Notes: a model not told the origin generated them from the letters alone. A stretch of DNA of 64,000 nt from Halorubrum sp. 48-1-W (GCF_003287355.1 NZ_QMIM01000001.1:124001-188000), one strand, 5' to 3'. Shown: positions 42,067-50,222, counted from the first letter of the stretch. A program made the numbers and translations.

Positions 42067-42131
42067 TCCGGGAACCCGACCCCGCGGACGACACGGATGG
42101 CTTTTCGTCCCCGCCCGCCGAACCGTCCGGT

Positions 42132-43292
42132 ATGACGGAGTTCGACATCGTCGACGCCGAGGCGATCCGGAGCGGCCGGGCCACCGACGCCTACTTCGAC
42201 CGGACGGCGACCGCCCTCGAGGGCGCGGGGCGGAATCCACGCGTCGTCGCCGAAGTGACCGCGGACCAGTTCCCGACGGGCGGGTTCGAGCTGCTCGCCG
42301 GGCTGAAGGACGCGGTCGCCCTGCTCGCCGGCTACGACGTCGACGTCCACGCGATCCCCGAAGGTCGCCTGTTCGACGGCGGGCCGGTGATGCGGATCGA
42401 AGGCGAGTACCTCGCGTTCGCGCAGTTGGAGACGTCGCTTCTCGGCTTCCTCTCGCACGCGTCCGCCATCGCCACCGCCGCGCTCGACTGTCGGGTGGCC
42501 GCGCCGGACGCGTCGGTGCTCTCGTTCGGCGCACGCCACGTCCACCCCGCGATGACGGCCGCCGTCGAGCGGTCGGCGCTCGTCGGGGGCCTCGACGGCT
42601 TCTCGCACGTCGCGGCCGGCGACCTGATCGGCCGCGAGGCGTCGGGGACGATGCCGCACGCCCTCTCCATCTGCTTCGGCCGCGGCAACCAGGAGGCGGC
42701 CTGGCGCGCCTTCGACGCGGCGGTCGACGAGTCGGTCCCCCGGATCGCGCTCTGTGACACCTACTTCGACGAGGTCGACGAGGTCCTGCGGGCGGTCGAG
42801 GCGCTCGGCGACCGGCTCGACGGGGTCCGGCTCGACACCACCGGCTCGCGGCGCGGGGACTTCCGACACATCGTTCGGGAGGTACAGTGGGAGCTCGGGG
42901 CCCGCGGCCACGACGACGTCGACGTCTACGTCTCCGGCGGGCTCGGCCCCGACGACCTCCGCGAACTCCGCGACGTTGTCGACGGCTTCGGCGTCGGCGG
43001 CTACGTCTCGAACGCCGACCCCGTCGACTTCGCGCTCGACATCGTCACGGTCGAGGGCGAGCCGGCCGCCAAACGCGGGAAGCTCTCGGGGGCGAAGGAG
43101 GTCTACCGCACCGCCGACGGCGGCCACGCGGTCGGGCTCGCCGACCGGGACGGACCCGCTGACGCGGAGCCGTTGATGGAGCCCGTGATCCGTGACGGCG
43201 AGGTCGTCGCCGACGACGCGTTCGACCTCACAGCGGCGACGGAACGAGCGCTCGCGGACGCGGAGCGGGTCGGGTACGGCTCGAACGCGTAG
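42132..43292 (+). CDS. Nicotinate phosphoribosyltransferase
   Basis: A 386-residue enzyme of NAD salvage (nicotinate + PRPP to nicotinate mononucleotide). VTADQFPTGGFELLAGLKDA, SFGARHVHPAMTAAVERSAL and GVRLDTTGSRRGDFRHIVRE are typical for the archaeal NAPRTase group; VYVSGGLGPDDLRELRD and GFGVGGYVSNADPVDFALDI complete the phosphoribosyl-binding barrel. AKRGKLSGAKEVYRTADGG is a frequent C-terminal motif. Close in fold to quinolinate phosphoribosyltransferase, but the length and motifs favour nicotinate. Complete. Confidence 0.88.
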   Translation: MTEFDIVDAEAIRSGRATDAYFDRTATALEGAGRNPRVVAEVTADQFPTGGFELLAGLKDAVALLAGYDVDVHAIPEGRLFDGGPVMRIEGEYLAFAQLETSLLGFLSHASAIATAALDCRVAAPDASVLSFGARHVHPAMTAAVERSALVGGLDGFSHVAAGDLIGREASGTMPHALSICFGRGNQEAAWRAFDAAVDESVPRIALCDTYFDEVDEVLRAVEALGDRLDGVRLDTTGSRRGDFRHIVREVQWELGARGHDDVDVYVSGGLGPDDLRELRDVVDGFGVGGYVSNADPVDFALDIVTVEGEPAAKRGKLSGAKEVYRTADGGHAVGLADRDGPADAEPLMEPVIRDGEVVADDAFDLTAATERALADAERVGYGSNA

Positions 43293-43331
43293 GGCGTCTG
43301 GTAGTTGACGGCTCTCGGAACCGGAGAAGAC

Positions 43332-43934
43332 TCACAGCTCCTCGACCGCGCCGCCGTCCGCGCGCTCGCGGAACACCTGTCCCTCGATGAGCGTCACCAT
43401 CGTGTCGTCGTCCTGCCAGGCGGTCGGCGAGAGTTTCGCTTTCCGGCAGGCGCGCGAGAGGAATTCCGTGCCCGACCAGCCGTTCTCGACGGGGACCGTG
43501 GGGTAGAGCCAGCCGTGTGAGTTGCCGCCGTCGACGGCGACGCCGTGGGTCCCGATCTCGAGGTCCTCGAGCGGGTCGTTCGTGAGGACGGTGTTCGAGA
43601 CGACACAGACCGAGACGGTGATGTTCTCGAGCTCCTTGGGTTCGACCTCCGAGCCACAGGAGTCGCCGGAGGCGGCCTTGATCGCTGCCTCGACGATGGC
43701 GTGGCCGAGCTGGTCGGAGTCGTCCCACGCGCCGGCACACCCCCGCAGTCGGCCACGACCGCGGGTCGACTCGAGCCGGACGAACGCGCCGGTCCGGGCG
43801 TAGAAGGCCTCACGCATACTTCCGGGCTGTTCGCGTTGTCCATGTCGAACGAACGACTCGACCGCCTCGCGTGCGAGTTCGACCGCTCGTGCCCCGTCGT
43901 CGTACGACAGCCGAACGGTCTGTGCCTCGGACAT
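43332..43934 (-). CDS. AMMECR1-domain protein (TIGR00296 family)
   Basis: A 200-residue protein with the conserved segment RGRLRGCAGAW (the family L-R-G-C-I-G motif) followed by IVEAAIKAASGDSCGSEVEP, VSVCVVSNTVL and GWLYPTVPVENGWSGTEFLS. The family is widespread in archaea and eukaryotes; structures show an RNA- or peptide-binding-like fold but the function is not known. The ATG at 43934 is preferred; another Met two codons upstream is in frame. Confidence 0.9.
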   Translation of the reverse strand: MSEAQTVRLSYDDGARAVELAREAVESFVRHGQREQPGSMREAFYARTGAFVRLESTRGRGRLRGCAGAWDDSDQLGHAIVEAAIKAASGDSCGSEVEPKELENITVSVCVVSNTVLTNDPLEDLEIGTHGVAVDGGNSHGWLYPTVPVENGWSGTEFLSRACRKAKLSPTAWQDDDTMVTLIEGQVFRERADGGAVEEL

Positions 43935-44094
43935 ACACACTGTTAACGGTGCTGTCGACTTGAACGCTTCCCTTCCTCGTGAACGTTCATGATCGACCGG
44001 GGACGGTCGTTCGGAAGGGGCTACTCACCGTTATGGTCGTTTTAATCCCACGGCAGCGGTGCTCCCCGTGCTATCGGTCGCACGGCTCGCCGTG

Positions 44095-44440
44095 TGAGCG
44101 GACTGAGGGGAGTAAGCCCCCTTCGGTTCGTCCCGACATTCGGCTGAGCGTCCGCGCCGTGGCCGGACTACCTGATGGCGCGGACTTGCACCGGCGAGGG
44201 TTCGCCGTTCCATCCGTTCCCGCCCGTCTGTAACGTGGGAAACCCACGCGCCCTCGTCGGGTTAACTCCCTTCCCTTGCGGGTCGGTTCGCTCGACTCAT
44301 CGGTCGGGGCGGGGGGTGTCGTTGCTGTTCCAGAGCCAGCCGTCTCCGACTCCGGGCGTGTGCCCGGTCGCCCGTCCGGCCGGTGGGGGGACTTTCCTCA
44401 TGCCGGAGGCACGGGAGTCGGGCTCCCTCTGTCCGCCCGA
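44095..44440 (-). ncRNA. rnpB: RNase P RNA (archaeal type A)
   Basis: On the minus strand the transcript reads GGGCGGACAGAGGGAGCCCG at its 5' side, then ATGAGGAAAGTCCCCCC (the universally conserved CR-I), then GGTGCAAGTCCGCGCC (CR-IV region), and GGGGGCTTACTCCCCTCAGT near the 3' end. The ends pair to form P1: GCGGAC with GTCCGC, then GAGG with CCTC. The product is the catalytic RNA that matures tRNA 5' ends. A TATA-like CTTATT lies at 44458-44463 on this strand, about 20-25 bp upstream of the 5' end. End coordinates are accurate to a few bases. No protein gene fits this 630-bp gap. Confidence 0.88.
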
Positions 44441-44568
44441 CCGTAGCCCGGCGCGCGGAATAAGCGGTTCGGTCGCCCTTGGGACGGACGCGGGAACGTG
44501 TTCGTGCGCGTTCCCAGGGTCCGGGAGACCGCTCGGATCGATATGGTTCCCCCACGGGTACGCCCCGT

Positions 44569-45003
44569 ATGGTCGAGAAAGCGCAACGGACGGTCGACGG
44601 GACGCCCCGTCGCACCCACGAGCGGCGCTGGGAGGTGTTCGTCCGCGAGACCGAATCCGACCCGATGTGTCGTGTCGGAACCGTCGCAGCCCCGTCGCCC
44701 GAGGTCGCCCACGAGGAGGCGAGCCGGCTGTTCGCGTGGTACGCCCGGGACGTCTGGCTCTGTCCGGCCGACGAGACTCACCGGTTCTCGACGTACTCGC
44801 TCGGGGACGACGGTGCGGGGACCGACGCCGAGACGGGGACCGACGCCGAGACGGGGACCGACCCCGAGAGTACTGGGACCGACCCCGAGGCGAACGGGAG
44901 CTCCGATTCCTCCGGGGCGTCCGAACGGCGGGTGTACGAGGAGACTGAGGGAACGCCGCAGGGAGCAACCCCGGACGCCGGCGAACGCGAGGACCGACGG
45001 TGA
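44569..45003 (+). CDS. Small rSAM-partnered protein (Htur_1727-like, PaaB-like core)
   Basis: A 144-residue protein. Residues 15-75 are conserved: RRWEVFVRETESDPMCRVGT, APSPEVAHEEASRLFAWYAR and DVWLCPADETHRFS. This resembles the Htur_1727 family found beside radical-SAM genes in Halobacteria, and its W-E-V-F-V-R-x-x...H/R-V-G-x-V-x-A pattern recalls PaaB, the small subunit of phenylacetyl-CoA epoxidase. The C-terminal half is an acidic repeat (GTDAET, GTDPES and variants). Its stop overlaps the GTG of the AhbC-like gene (GTGA), so the two are translated together and probably act together. Confidence 0.75.
   Translation: MVEKAQRTVDGTPRRTHERRWEVFVRETESDPMCRVGTVAAPSPEVAHEEASRLFAWYARDVWLCPADETHRFSTYSLGDDGAGTDAETGTDAETGTDPESTGTDPEANGSSDSSGASERRVYEETEGTPQGATPDAGEREDRR
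44816..44888. repeat. Imperfect 18-bp tandem repeat in the rSAM-partner gene
   Basis: GGGACCGACGCCGAGAC is repeated about four times (two exact, two diverged with CCC in place of GCC) encoding GTDAET/GTDPES. It gives an acidic tail of variable length. Confidence 0.7.
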
Positions 45004-46223
45004 TCTCGATCAGCAAGCTGCTCTGCGGGCTCGACGCCGAGAGCGACGGGCTCCGGTACGACGCCGCCGACGGCTCGGCGGAGCCGCAGATCACGGAGCG
45101 GAAACAGCGACGGCCGGTCGTCGTCTGGAACACGACGAAGCGGTGTAACCTCTACTGTGACCACTGTTACGCCGGAGCCGACACCGACGGGGCGCCCGGC
45201 GAACTCACCACGGCGGAGGCGAAGGGGCTCCTCGACGGGCTCGCCGACTACGGCGTCCCGGTCGTGCTCTTCTCCGGCGGCGAGCCGCTGATCCGCGAGG
45301 ACCTCGCGGAGCTCGTCGGGTACGCCGCCGACCGCGGGATACGGCCGGTGCTCTCGACGAACGGGACGCTCCTCACGCGGGAGGCTGTCGCCGAGTTGAA
45401 GGAGGCCGGCCTCCGATACGCCGGCGTCTCCGTCGACGGGCTTGCCGAACGCAACGACGCGTTCCGGGGCCGGGAGGGCGCGTTCGACGCGGCGGTCCGC
45501 GGCATCGAGGCCTGTCTCGACGTCGGGCTGAAGACCGGGCTCCGGTACACCATCACCGAGGCGAACGCGCCCGACCTGGAGGGCGTGATCGACCTGCTCA
45601 CCGACGTGGGCGTCGACCGCTTCTGCTTCTACCACCTGGATTACGGCGGGCGCGGCGCGGACATCGTCGACGTCGACCTCTCCCCGGAGCGGAAACGGGA
45701 GGCGGTGCGGACGCTGTGTGACCTCACCCGCGAGTACCACGACCGCGGCGAGGAGATAGAGACGCTGCTCGTCGGCAACTACGCCGACGCCGGCTACCTC
45801 GTCGAGTACGCCCGCCGGGAGCTGGGCCCGGACCACGCCGCGCGGGTCCGGACGTACCTCGAGCGCAACGGTGGCGACCCCGCCGGCGAGCGCGTCGCCG
45901 ACGTCGACCCCGTCGGCAACGTCCACCTCACGCAGTTCTGGCAGGGTCACAGCCTCGGGAACGTCCGCGAGCGACCCTTCGCCGCGATCTGGGAGGACGA
46001 GTCCGACCCGCTCCTGTCCGCGCTTCGCGACCGTGACGACCGGCTCACCGGGCGGTGTTCCGACTGCCGGTATCGGTCCGTCTGTCGCGGCGGCTCGCGG
46101 CTCCGGGCGCTCCGGACGACCGGCGACCTCTTCGCCCCCGACCCGCAGTGTTACCTCCGCGAGGACGAGATCGCGCCGGCGGGCGCGACCGCGGCCGATC
46201 GGGTCGGCGACACTGCCGACTGA
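45000..46223 (+). CDS. ahbC: Radical-SAM heme-pathway enzyme, AhbC-like (12,18-didecarboxysiroheme deacetylase) or AhbD
   Basis: A 407-residue radical-SAM/SPASM enzyme starting with GTG. Residues 1-10 (MISISKLLCG) and RPVVVWNTTKRCNLYCDHCY match AhbC of the archaeal/sulfate-reducer heme pathway; C-x3-C-x2-C (about residues 50-57) binds the [4Fe-4S] that cleaves SAM. VLFSGGEPLIREDLAEL and STNGTLLTREAV are further family motifs; DRFCFYHLDYGGRGADIVDV and QFWQGHSLGNVRERPFAAIW are characteristic of AhbC/AhbD. The C-terminal auxiliary cluster is CSDCRYRSVCRGG with a distant Cys in DPQCYLRED. The reaction would remove acetate side chains from didecarboxysiroheme, giving Fe-coproporphyrin III. AhbC versus AhbD is not fully settled by eye. 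Confidence 0.82.
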   Translation: MISISKLLCGLDAESDGLRYDAADGSAEPQITERKQRRPVVVWNTTKRCNLYCDHCYAGADTDGAPGELTTAEAKGLLDGLADYGVPVVLFSGGEPLIREDLAELVGYAADRGIRPVLSTNGTLLTREAVAELKEAGLRYAGVSVDGLAERNDAFRGREGAFDAAVRGIEACLDVGLKTGLRYTITEANAPDLEGVIDLLTDVGVDRFCFYHLDYGGRGADIVDVDLSPERKREAVRTLCDLTREYHDRGEEIETLLVGNYADAGYLVEYARRELGPDHAARVRTYLERNGGDPAGERVADVDPVGNVHLTQFWQGHSLGNVRERPFAAIWEDESDPLLSALRDRDDRLTGRCSDCRYRSVCRGGSRLRALRTTGDLFAPDPQCYLREDEIAPAGATAADRVGDTAD

Positions 46224-46250
46224 GCCGCCACGTTCCCCCGTCGATCGCGT

Positions 46251-47228
46251 TCAAAACGGGAGCAGCGGGAGCAGTGTAGCGCCGCCCTCCGCCATGTCCT
46301 GAAGCTCGTCGCTGTACGTGACGGTGACGTACAGCAGGGTGAAGATCACCGCGTTGTGGAGGCCGTGGAGTAGCGCCGGGACGACCAGGTTCCCGGTGTA
46401 CTCGTAGACCGCGCCGAAGACGAGGCTCGGGAAGAAGAGGATCGCGACCGTGGTGAGCCGTCCGGAGATCCCGCCCGTCAGCGCCATCACGTGGATGAAC
46501 GCGAAGATCCCGGAGGCGATCGCGATGGCGGGCACGGCCGGCAGCGACTCCCGGAGCCGCCCCTGGACGACCCCGCGGTAGAGGATCTCCTCCGACGGGC
46601 CGACCACGAGGAACATGGCGACGATGAAAAGCGGGATGATCGCCGGGTTCTGTACGGCGAACTCCGCGCTCTGGTTCGAGGCCGTCTCCGCGCCGAGCAG
46701 TTGGACGACGGTGGAGACGACGAGCAGCGTGAGCACGATCACGACCCAGCCGCCGACGACGAGGCCGACCTCGGTCAGGCTCGGCCGCTGTACCCCAAGA
46801 TACGAGACGATCCCCGACCGGTCGAACCCCCGCCACGCCAGGTAGCCGAGCGCGAGCCCGCCGAACGCGACGTACTGGCCCACGATCAGCGTGAGAACCA
46901 GGCTCACGACCAACGGGAACCCTCCGGCGAGCCGGTCGAGGAAGAAGACGCCCCCGCTGCCGACGACGGCGATCACGGGGCCGAGGACCCCGAGGCCGAC
47001 GGCGGCCGCGACCGCGATCGCGGGGGAGTCGGCGGCGGACGTCTCCGGCGGGTCGTCCCCGTGTGCCGTCCCGTCCGTCGTTGCCTCGTCCGTCGTTGCC
47101 TCGTCCACGGCCCCGACCTCGTCGTCCACGCGTGTCGTCTCGTCCGTACTCGTCGCCTCGTCCACGGCTTCGACCCCGTCGTCCGTCGTCACGTGGTCGG
47201 CCGAGTCGTCGCCGGAGGGTCCCGTCAT
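46251..47228 (-). CDS. CPBP-family intramembrane glutamic/metallo-protease (CAAX-like)
   Basis: A 325-residue membrane protein. Residues 1-65 are an acidic, low-complexity N-terminal region containing DEAT-type repeats (AVDEAT, DDEVGAVDEATTDEATTDG). About eight membrane helices follow. The active-site motifs are GPSEEILYRGVVQGRL (motif 1, E-E-x-x-x-R), IFAFIHVMAL (motif 2, F-x-x-x-H) and LLHGLHNAVIFTLLYV (motif 3, H-x-x-x-N). Such proteins cleave prenylated or small membrane proteins, or protect against peptides. The ATG at 47228 is chosen; the frame runs 20 codons farther up. Confidence 0.88.
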   Translation of the reverse strand: MTGPSGDDSADHVTTDDGVEAVDEATSTDETTRVDDEVGAVDEATTDEATTDGTAHGDDPPETSAADSPAIAVAAAVGLGVLGPVIAVVGSGGVFFLDRLAGGFPLVVSLVLTLIVGQYVAFGGLALGYLAWRGFDRSGIVSYLGVQRPSLTEVGLVVGGWVVIVLTLLVVSTVVQLLGAETASNQSAEFAVQNPAIIPLFIVAMFLVVGPSEEILYRGVVQGRLRESLPAVPAIAIASGIFAFIHVMALTGGISGRLTTVAILFFPSLVFGAVYEYTGNLVVPALLHGLHNAVIFTLLYVTVTYSDELQDMAEGGATLLPLLPF

Positions 47229-47304
47229 TGCCTCCCGTTGGTGCCGGCCGGGCAAAGGGTTTGTCCGTCGCCCGCGGCGCTCGGTCACCGGAGCGAGGAG
47301 CCCG

Positions 47305-47850
47305 TCACCGGTACACCAGCTCGTACCACGTCACGGCGGTCACCGCCCGGCCGTCGCGGAGTTCGTCGTCGACGACGCTCGCGAGCAGGTCGTCGTACGG
47401 GACGGTCTCGACGGCGATCGACTCGTCGTGGTCGAGGTCGCGGTCGGCGGTCGGCTCACACCCCCTCGCGAGGAAGTGGTGGTGGACCGCGTTCGTCACG
47501 CCGTTGGCCGGCTCGATCGTCGTGAGCCGCTCGAAGCTCGCTGCCTCGTAGCCGGTCTCCTCGGCGAGCTCGCGCGCGGCCGCCCGCTCGAGGTCGTGGC
47601 GGTCCTCGGGCTCGACCGTCCCTGCGGGCAGTCCGCGGTTGGTCCGGCCGACGGCCTGTCGCCACTCGTCGATGACGACGGCGTCGCCGTCGGGCGTCAG
47701 CGGCAACACGACGACGGCCGGCGGCTCGTCGACGTAGTGGTACTCCCCCTCGCCGTCGTCCGGGAACCGTACCTCGTCACGGCGCACGTCGAACCCCGGA
47801 CAGCGGTAGTCGATCTCGGTGTCCGTCGTCTCCCATTCGAGGGCGTCCAT
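47305..47850 (-). CDS. NUDIX hydrolase
   Basis: A 181-residue NUDIX protein. The Nudix box is GTVEPEDRHDLERAAARELA followed by EETGYEA (pattern G-x5-E-x7-R-E-x2-E-E-x-G; the initial spacing is one or two residues longer than canonical). Surrounding segments are VIDEWRQAVGRTNRGLPAG and TTIEPANGVTNAVHHHFLAR, as in ADP-ribose pyrophosphatases. It likely hydrolyses a nucleoside diphosphate linked to another group. The ATG at 47850 is the family start. Confidence 0.85.
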   Translation of the reverse strand: MDALEWETTDTEIDYRCPGFDVRRDEVRFPDDGEGEYHYVDEPPAVVVLPLTPDGDAVVIDEWRQAVGRTNRGLPAGTVEPEDRHDLERAAARELAEETGYEAASFERLTTIEPANGVTNAVHHHFLARGCEPTADRDLDHDESIAVETVPYDDLLASVVDDELRDGRAVTAVTWYELVYR

Positions 47851-47903
47851 ACCACCGGATCGGCGCTGTGCGAAGTAAACCCTCGGCATCGGGTCGCGCG
47901 GGT

Positions 47904-48362
47904 TCACTCGGATGGGGCGACCGCTCCCGCCTCCCGTACGGCCTCGGCGATCCGGGCCGTGACCGTCCCGACGACCCACCCGAGCGTTCCCAACACGATC
48001 GCCTCGACCCCGACGAAGACGAGCCCGTCGACCCCGAGGAACGCGACGATCCGCTCGCCGAGGGACCGTCCCGAGAGCCCGAGGAGGTAGTGGTCGGCGT
48101 TGTACCCGAGTAGGGCTGTGTACACGACGATCCACGCGACCGCCAGCCCCGCGCGTCGGTACGTGAGCGCCGCGGCCGCGACGACGCCGACGACTGCCGC
48201 GTCCCACGCGAGGAACACGACGCCGCCGGGGACCGTGAACACCCCGACCGCGTAGCCAGCGAAGACGGCGAGGAAACACGACAGCGGGACGGTCAGTCGG
48301 GGACACGGGAGCGTCCGGATCGCGGGTCGACGGAGGAGGCGTGTGCGAAGCGACGGGGACAT
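47904..48362 (-). CDS. Four-helix membrane protein, unknown
   Basis: A 152-residue protein from the ATG at 48362, with four or five hydrophobic segments (SCFLAVFAGYAVGVFTVPGG, VVFLAWDAAVVGVVAAAALT, GLAVAWIVVYTALLGY and GLVFVGVEAIVLGTLGWVVG). No motifs that give a function. The ATATAT at 48388-48393 lies 26-31 bp upstream, in the first copy of a 23-bp repeat, which both supports the start and marks the promoter. Confidence 0.7.
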   Translation of the reverse strand: MSPSLRTRLLRRPAIRTLPCPRLTVPLSCFLAVFAGYAVGVFTVPGGVVFLAWDAAVVGVVAAAALTYRRAGLAVAWIVVYTALLGYNADHYLLGLSGRSLGERIVAFLGVDGLVFVGVEAIVLGTLGWVVGTVTARIAEAVREAGAVAPSE

Positions 48363-48382
48363 GCGTGCCATTCGGTCTGCCC

Positions 48383-48450
48383 GGGACATATATCCCCAAC
48401 TACCAGGGACATATATCCCCAACTACCAGGGACATATATCCCCAACTGCC
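48383..48450 (-). promoter_or_regulatory. Three tandem 23-bp repeats, each with a TATA-like core
   Basis: GGGACATATATCCCCAACTA plus CCA occurs at 48383-48405 and 48406-48428, and a third copy with one or two changes at 48429-48450. Each contains GGGACATATATCCC, a near-palindrome around ATAT. The first copy holds the correctly spaced TATA box for the minus-strand membrane-protein gene; the other two lie at about -50 and -73. They may be duplicate promoters or repeated sites for a regulator covering the TATA box. Confidence 0.7.
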
Positions 48451-48459
48451 TCGCGGTCG

Positions 48460-48609
48460 GCGCGGGCCCGCGAGCGCCCGCGAGGGCGCGAGGCGGCCCG
48501 CGCGAGGGAGGCGGCGGGCGACCGCGGCGTATCCCCGGTCGCCCGCCCGCCGAGGCTGGGGAGGCGTGAGGTGCGGGGTGGTGGCGGTCGGGGCGGGACT
48601 CGAAGGGAC
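48460..48609 (+). repeat. Structured GC-rich intergenic element, copy A
   Basis: From left to right: an outer stem GCGCGGGCC/GGCCCGCGC (48460-48468 with 48495-48503) enclosing hairpin GCGCCC-GCGA-GGGCGC (48474-48489); a perfect 12-bp hairpin GGCGGGCGACCG/CGGTCGCCCGCC (48513-48524 with 48536-48547); then the block CGAGGCTGGGGAGGCGTGAG plus GTGCGG (48551-48576); and a tail with GGGACTCGAAGGG. A second copy lies at 55714-56004 on the other strand. No gene is in this 277-bp region (48451-48727). Confidence 0.7.
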
Positions 48610-48727
48610 TGCGGCCAGAGCGATCGGCTTCCGGTGCCGAACTCTCACAGCCGGGGCTTCGACGGTGTTCACCGCATCTCCGCCGCTACTCACGTACGGC
48701 CGAGCGGCTAGCCCTCCCGGACATCCA

Positions 48728-50149
48728 TCACGCCCAGTCGTCGAGCGAGGCCTGCCCGTCGCGGCCGCTCGGATCCGCCCGATCGGCCGCCTCGCGCCCG
48801 TTCCGCGGATCGCCGTCGACCCAGTCGGTGATCTCCCCGCCGTCGGCGTCGTCGTCGCCGGACGCGATACGGACGGTGCCGCTCCCATCCCCCCGATCCG
48901 CCCCCCGGTCGGCTCCCTCCGCACCCTCGAACCCCGCCAGCGTCGCCTGGTCTCCCTCGGCGAAGTCGAGGTTCGACACCCGGACGCCGAGCTTGCGGAC
49001 CTCGTCGTCGTCGAACTCGCCGAGCAGGTCCAGAGCGACCTCCTCCACGAGGTCGGGGTCGTCGACCGGGCCGGGGAGGCTCCGCGCACGGGTGTTGACG
49101 TCGAACGGCGGGCGGACCGCCTTGATCCCGATCGTGCGGTACAGACAGCCCCGCTCGCGGGCCCGGCGGGCCACGTCCGTCGCGAGCGCCGAGACGGTCT
49201 CCCGCTTCCGCTCCTCGTCCGCCGTCCGCGCCAGCGACGACTCCCGCGAGAGGCTCTTCGGGAGCCCCCGCGGGGTCACCTCGCGGTCGTCCTCGCCGCG
49301 GGCGCGTCGGACCAGCTCCCGGCCGCGGTCGCCGAACGCCTCGGCGAGCGCCTCCGGGTCCGCGGCAGCCACGTCGCCGGCGGTCTCGATCCCGCGCTCC
49401 GCCAGCTCCCGCTCGGTCACGGGGCCGACCCCGTGGAGCGCCGCCGTCGGTAGCGGCGCGAGGAACGCCTCGACCGAACCGGGGGGAACCACGACGAGCC
49501 CGTCCGGCTTGTCCGCGTCGCTCGCGACCTTCGCCGTGGACATGTTCGGCGCGACGCCGACGCTGGCGGGCACGCCCGCCTCCCGCTCGATCCGTTCTCT
49601 GACGTGCCGCGCGTACCCCTCCGCGAGCGTTCGAACCCGGGCGGGTCCGGCCGCGTTGCTCGCGGGCGGGTCGTCGCCGCCGACGGCGTCCCAGGCGGTC
49701 CGGTCGGTGACGTCGAGGTACGCCTCGTCGATGCTCACCTCGCGGACGACGTCGGCGCAGTCGTGGAGGACCGCCTTCACGTCGTCGGCGACCTCCTCGT
49801 AGAACGCCAGTTCGACGGGGCGGTAGTGGCCCGCCTCCGACGGGTCGGGCGCGTCCGGGTCCGCAGGGTCCGCGTCGGCGCGCCGCGGGAGCCGATCGAG
49901 CGCCTCGGTGATCGGCATCGCGCTTCCGACGCCGAACGCGCGGGCCTCGTAGCTCGCGGTCGCCACCGCGCCGACCGTCCCGCCGGGTTCGTATCCCATC
50001 CCCACCACCACGGGCTCGCCGCGGAGGGCGGGCTCGCGCAACCGCTCACAGGAGGCGTAAAAACAGTCCATGTCGACGTGGAGGACGACGCGGTCGGCCC
50101 CGCTCGCGTCGTCGTCCGCGTCGGCTCCGAGAAGCGTCCCGCCGTCCAT
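48728..50149 (-). CDS. dinB: DNA polymerase IV (Y-family translesion polymerase)
   Basis: A 473-residue Y-family polymerase. VLHVDMDCFYASCERLREPA and VVREVSIDEAYLDVTD hold the catalytic Asp and Asp-Glu residues; PNMSTAKVASDADKPDGLVV is the fingers/palm motif; two HhH elements (LHGVGPVTERELAERGI) are in the thumb; the little-finger domain covers about 290-400. The last residues GQASLDDWA are a PCNA-interacting-peptide-like tail separated from the core by an acidic Gly/Asp-rich linker. An insertion rich in Asp/Pro at about 90-110 (ADADPADPDAPDPSE) is typical of Halobacteria. ACTTAAGC at 50172-50179 lies 22-30 bp upstream of the start at 50149. Confidence 0.93.
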   Translation of the reverse strand: MDGGTLLGADADDDASGADRVVLHVDMDCFYASCERLREPALRGEPVVVGMGYEPGGTVGAVATASYEARAFGVGSAMPITEALDRLPRRADADPADPDAPDPSEAGHYRPVELAFYEEVADDVKAVLHDCADVVREVSIDEAYLDVTDRTAWDAVGGDDPPASNAAGPARVRTLAEGYARHVRERIEREAGVPASVGVAPNMSTAKVASDADKPDGLVVVPPGSVEAFLAPLPTAALHGVGPVTERELAERGIETAGDVAAADPEALAEAFGDRGRELVRRARGEDDREVTPRGLPKSLSRESSLARTADEERKRETVSALATDVARRARERGCLYRTIGIKAVRPPFDVNTRARSLPGPVDDPDLVEEVALDLLGEFDDDEVRKLGVRVSNLDFAEGDQATLAGFEGAEGADRGADRGDGSGTVRIASGDDDADGGEITDWVDGDPRNGREAADRADPSGRDGQASLDDWA

Positions 50150-50222
50150 CGTCCGGTAGTCGGCCCCGCGTCGACTTAAGCGCCGGCCACGCGCGGCGGT
50201 GGTGAAACCGAGCCGACACGCG

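Noticed and set aside
44175..44948. Open frames across the RNase P RNA gene on both strands.
   Set aside because: The region holds conserved structural-RNA motifs, and the frames are low-complexity.
44569..45003. Reading the small protein before the radical-SAM gene as a RiPP precursor.
   Set aside because: It has a folded PaaB-like core, no leader/core layout, and the enzyme matches the heme-pathway AhbC type.
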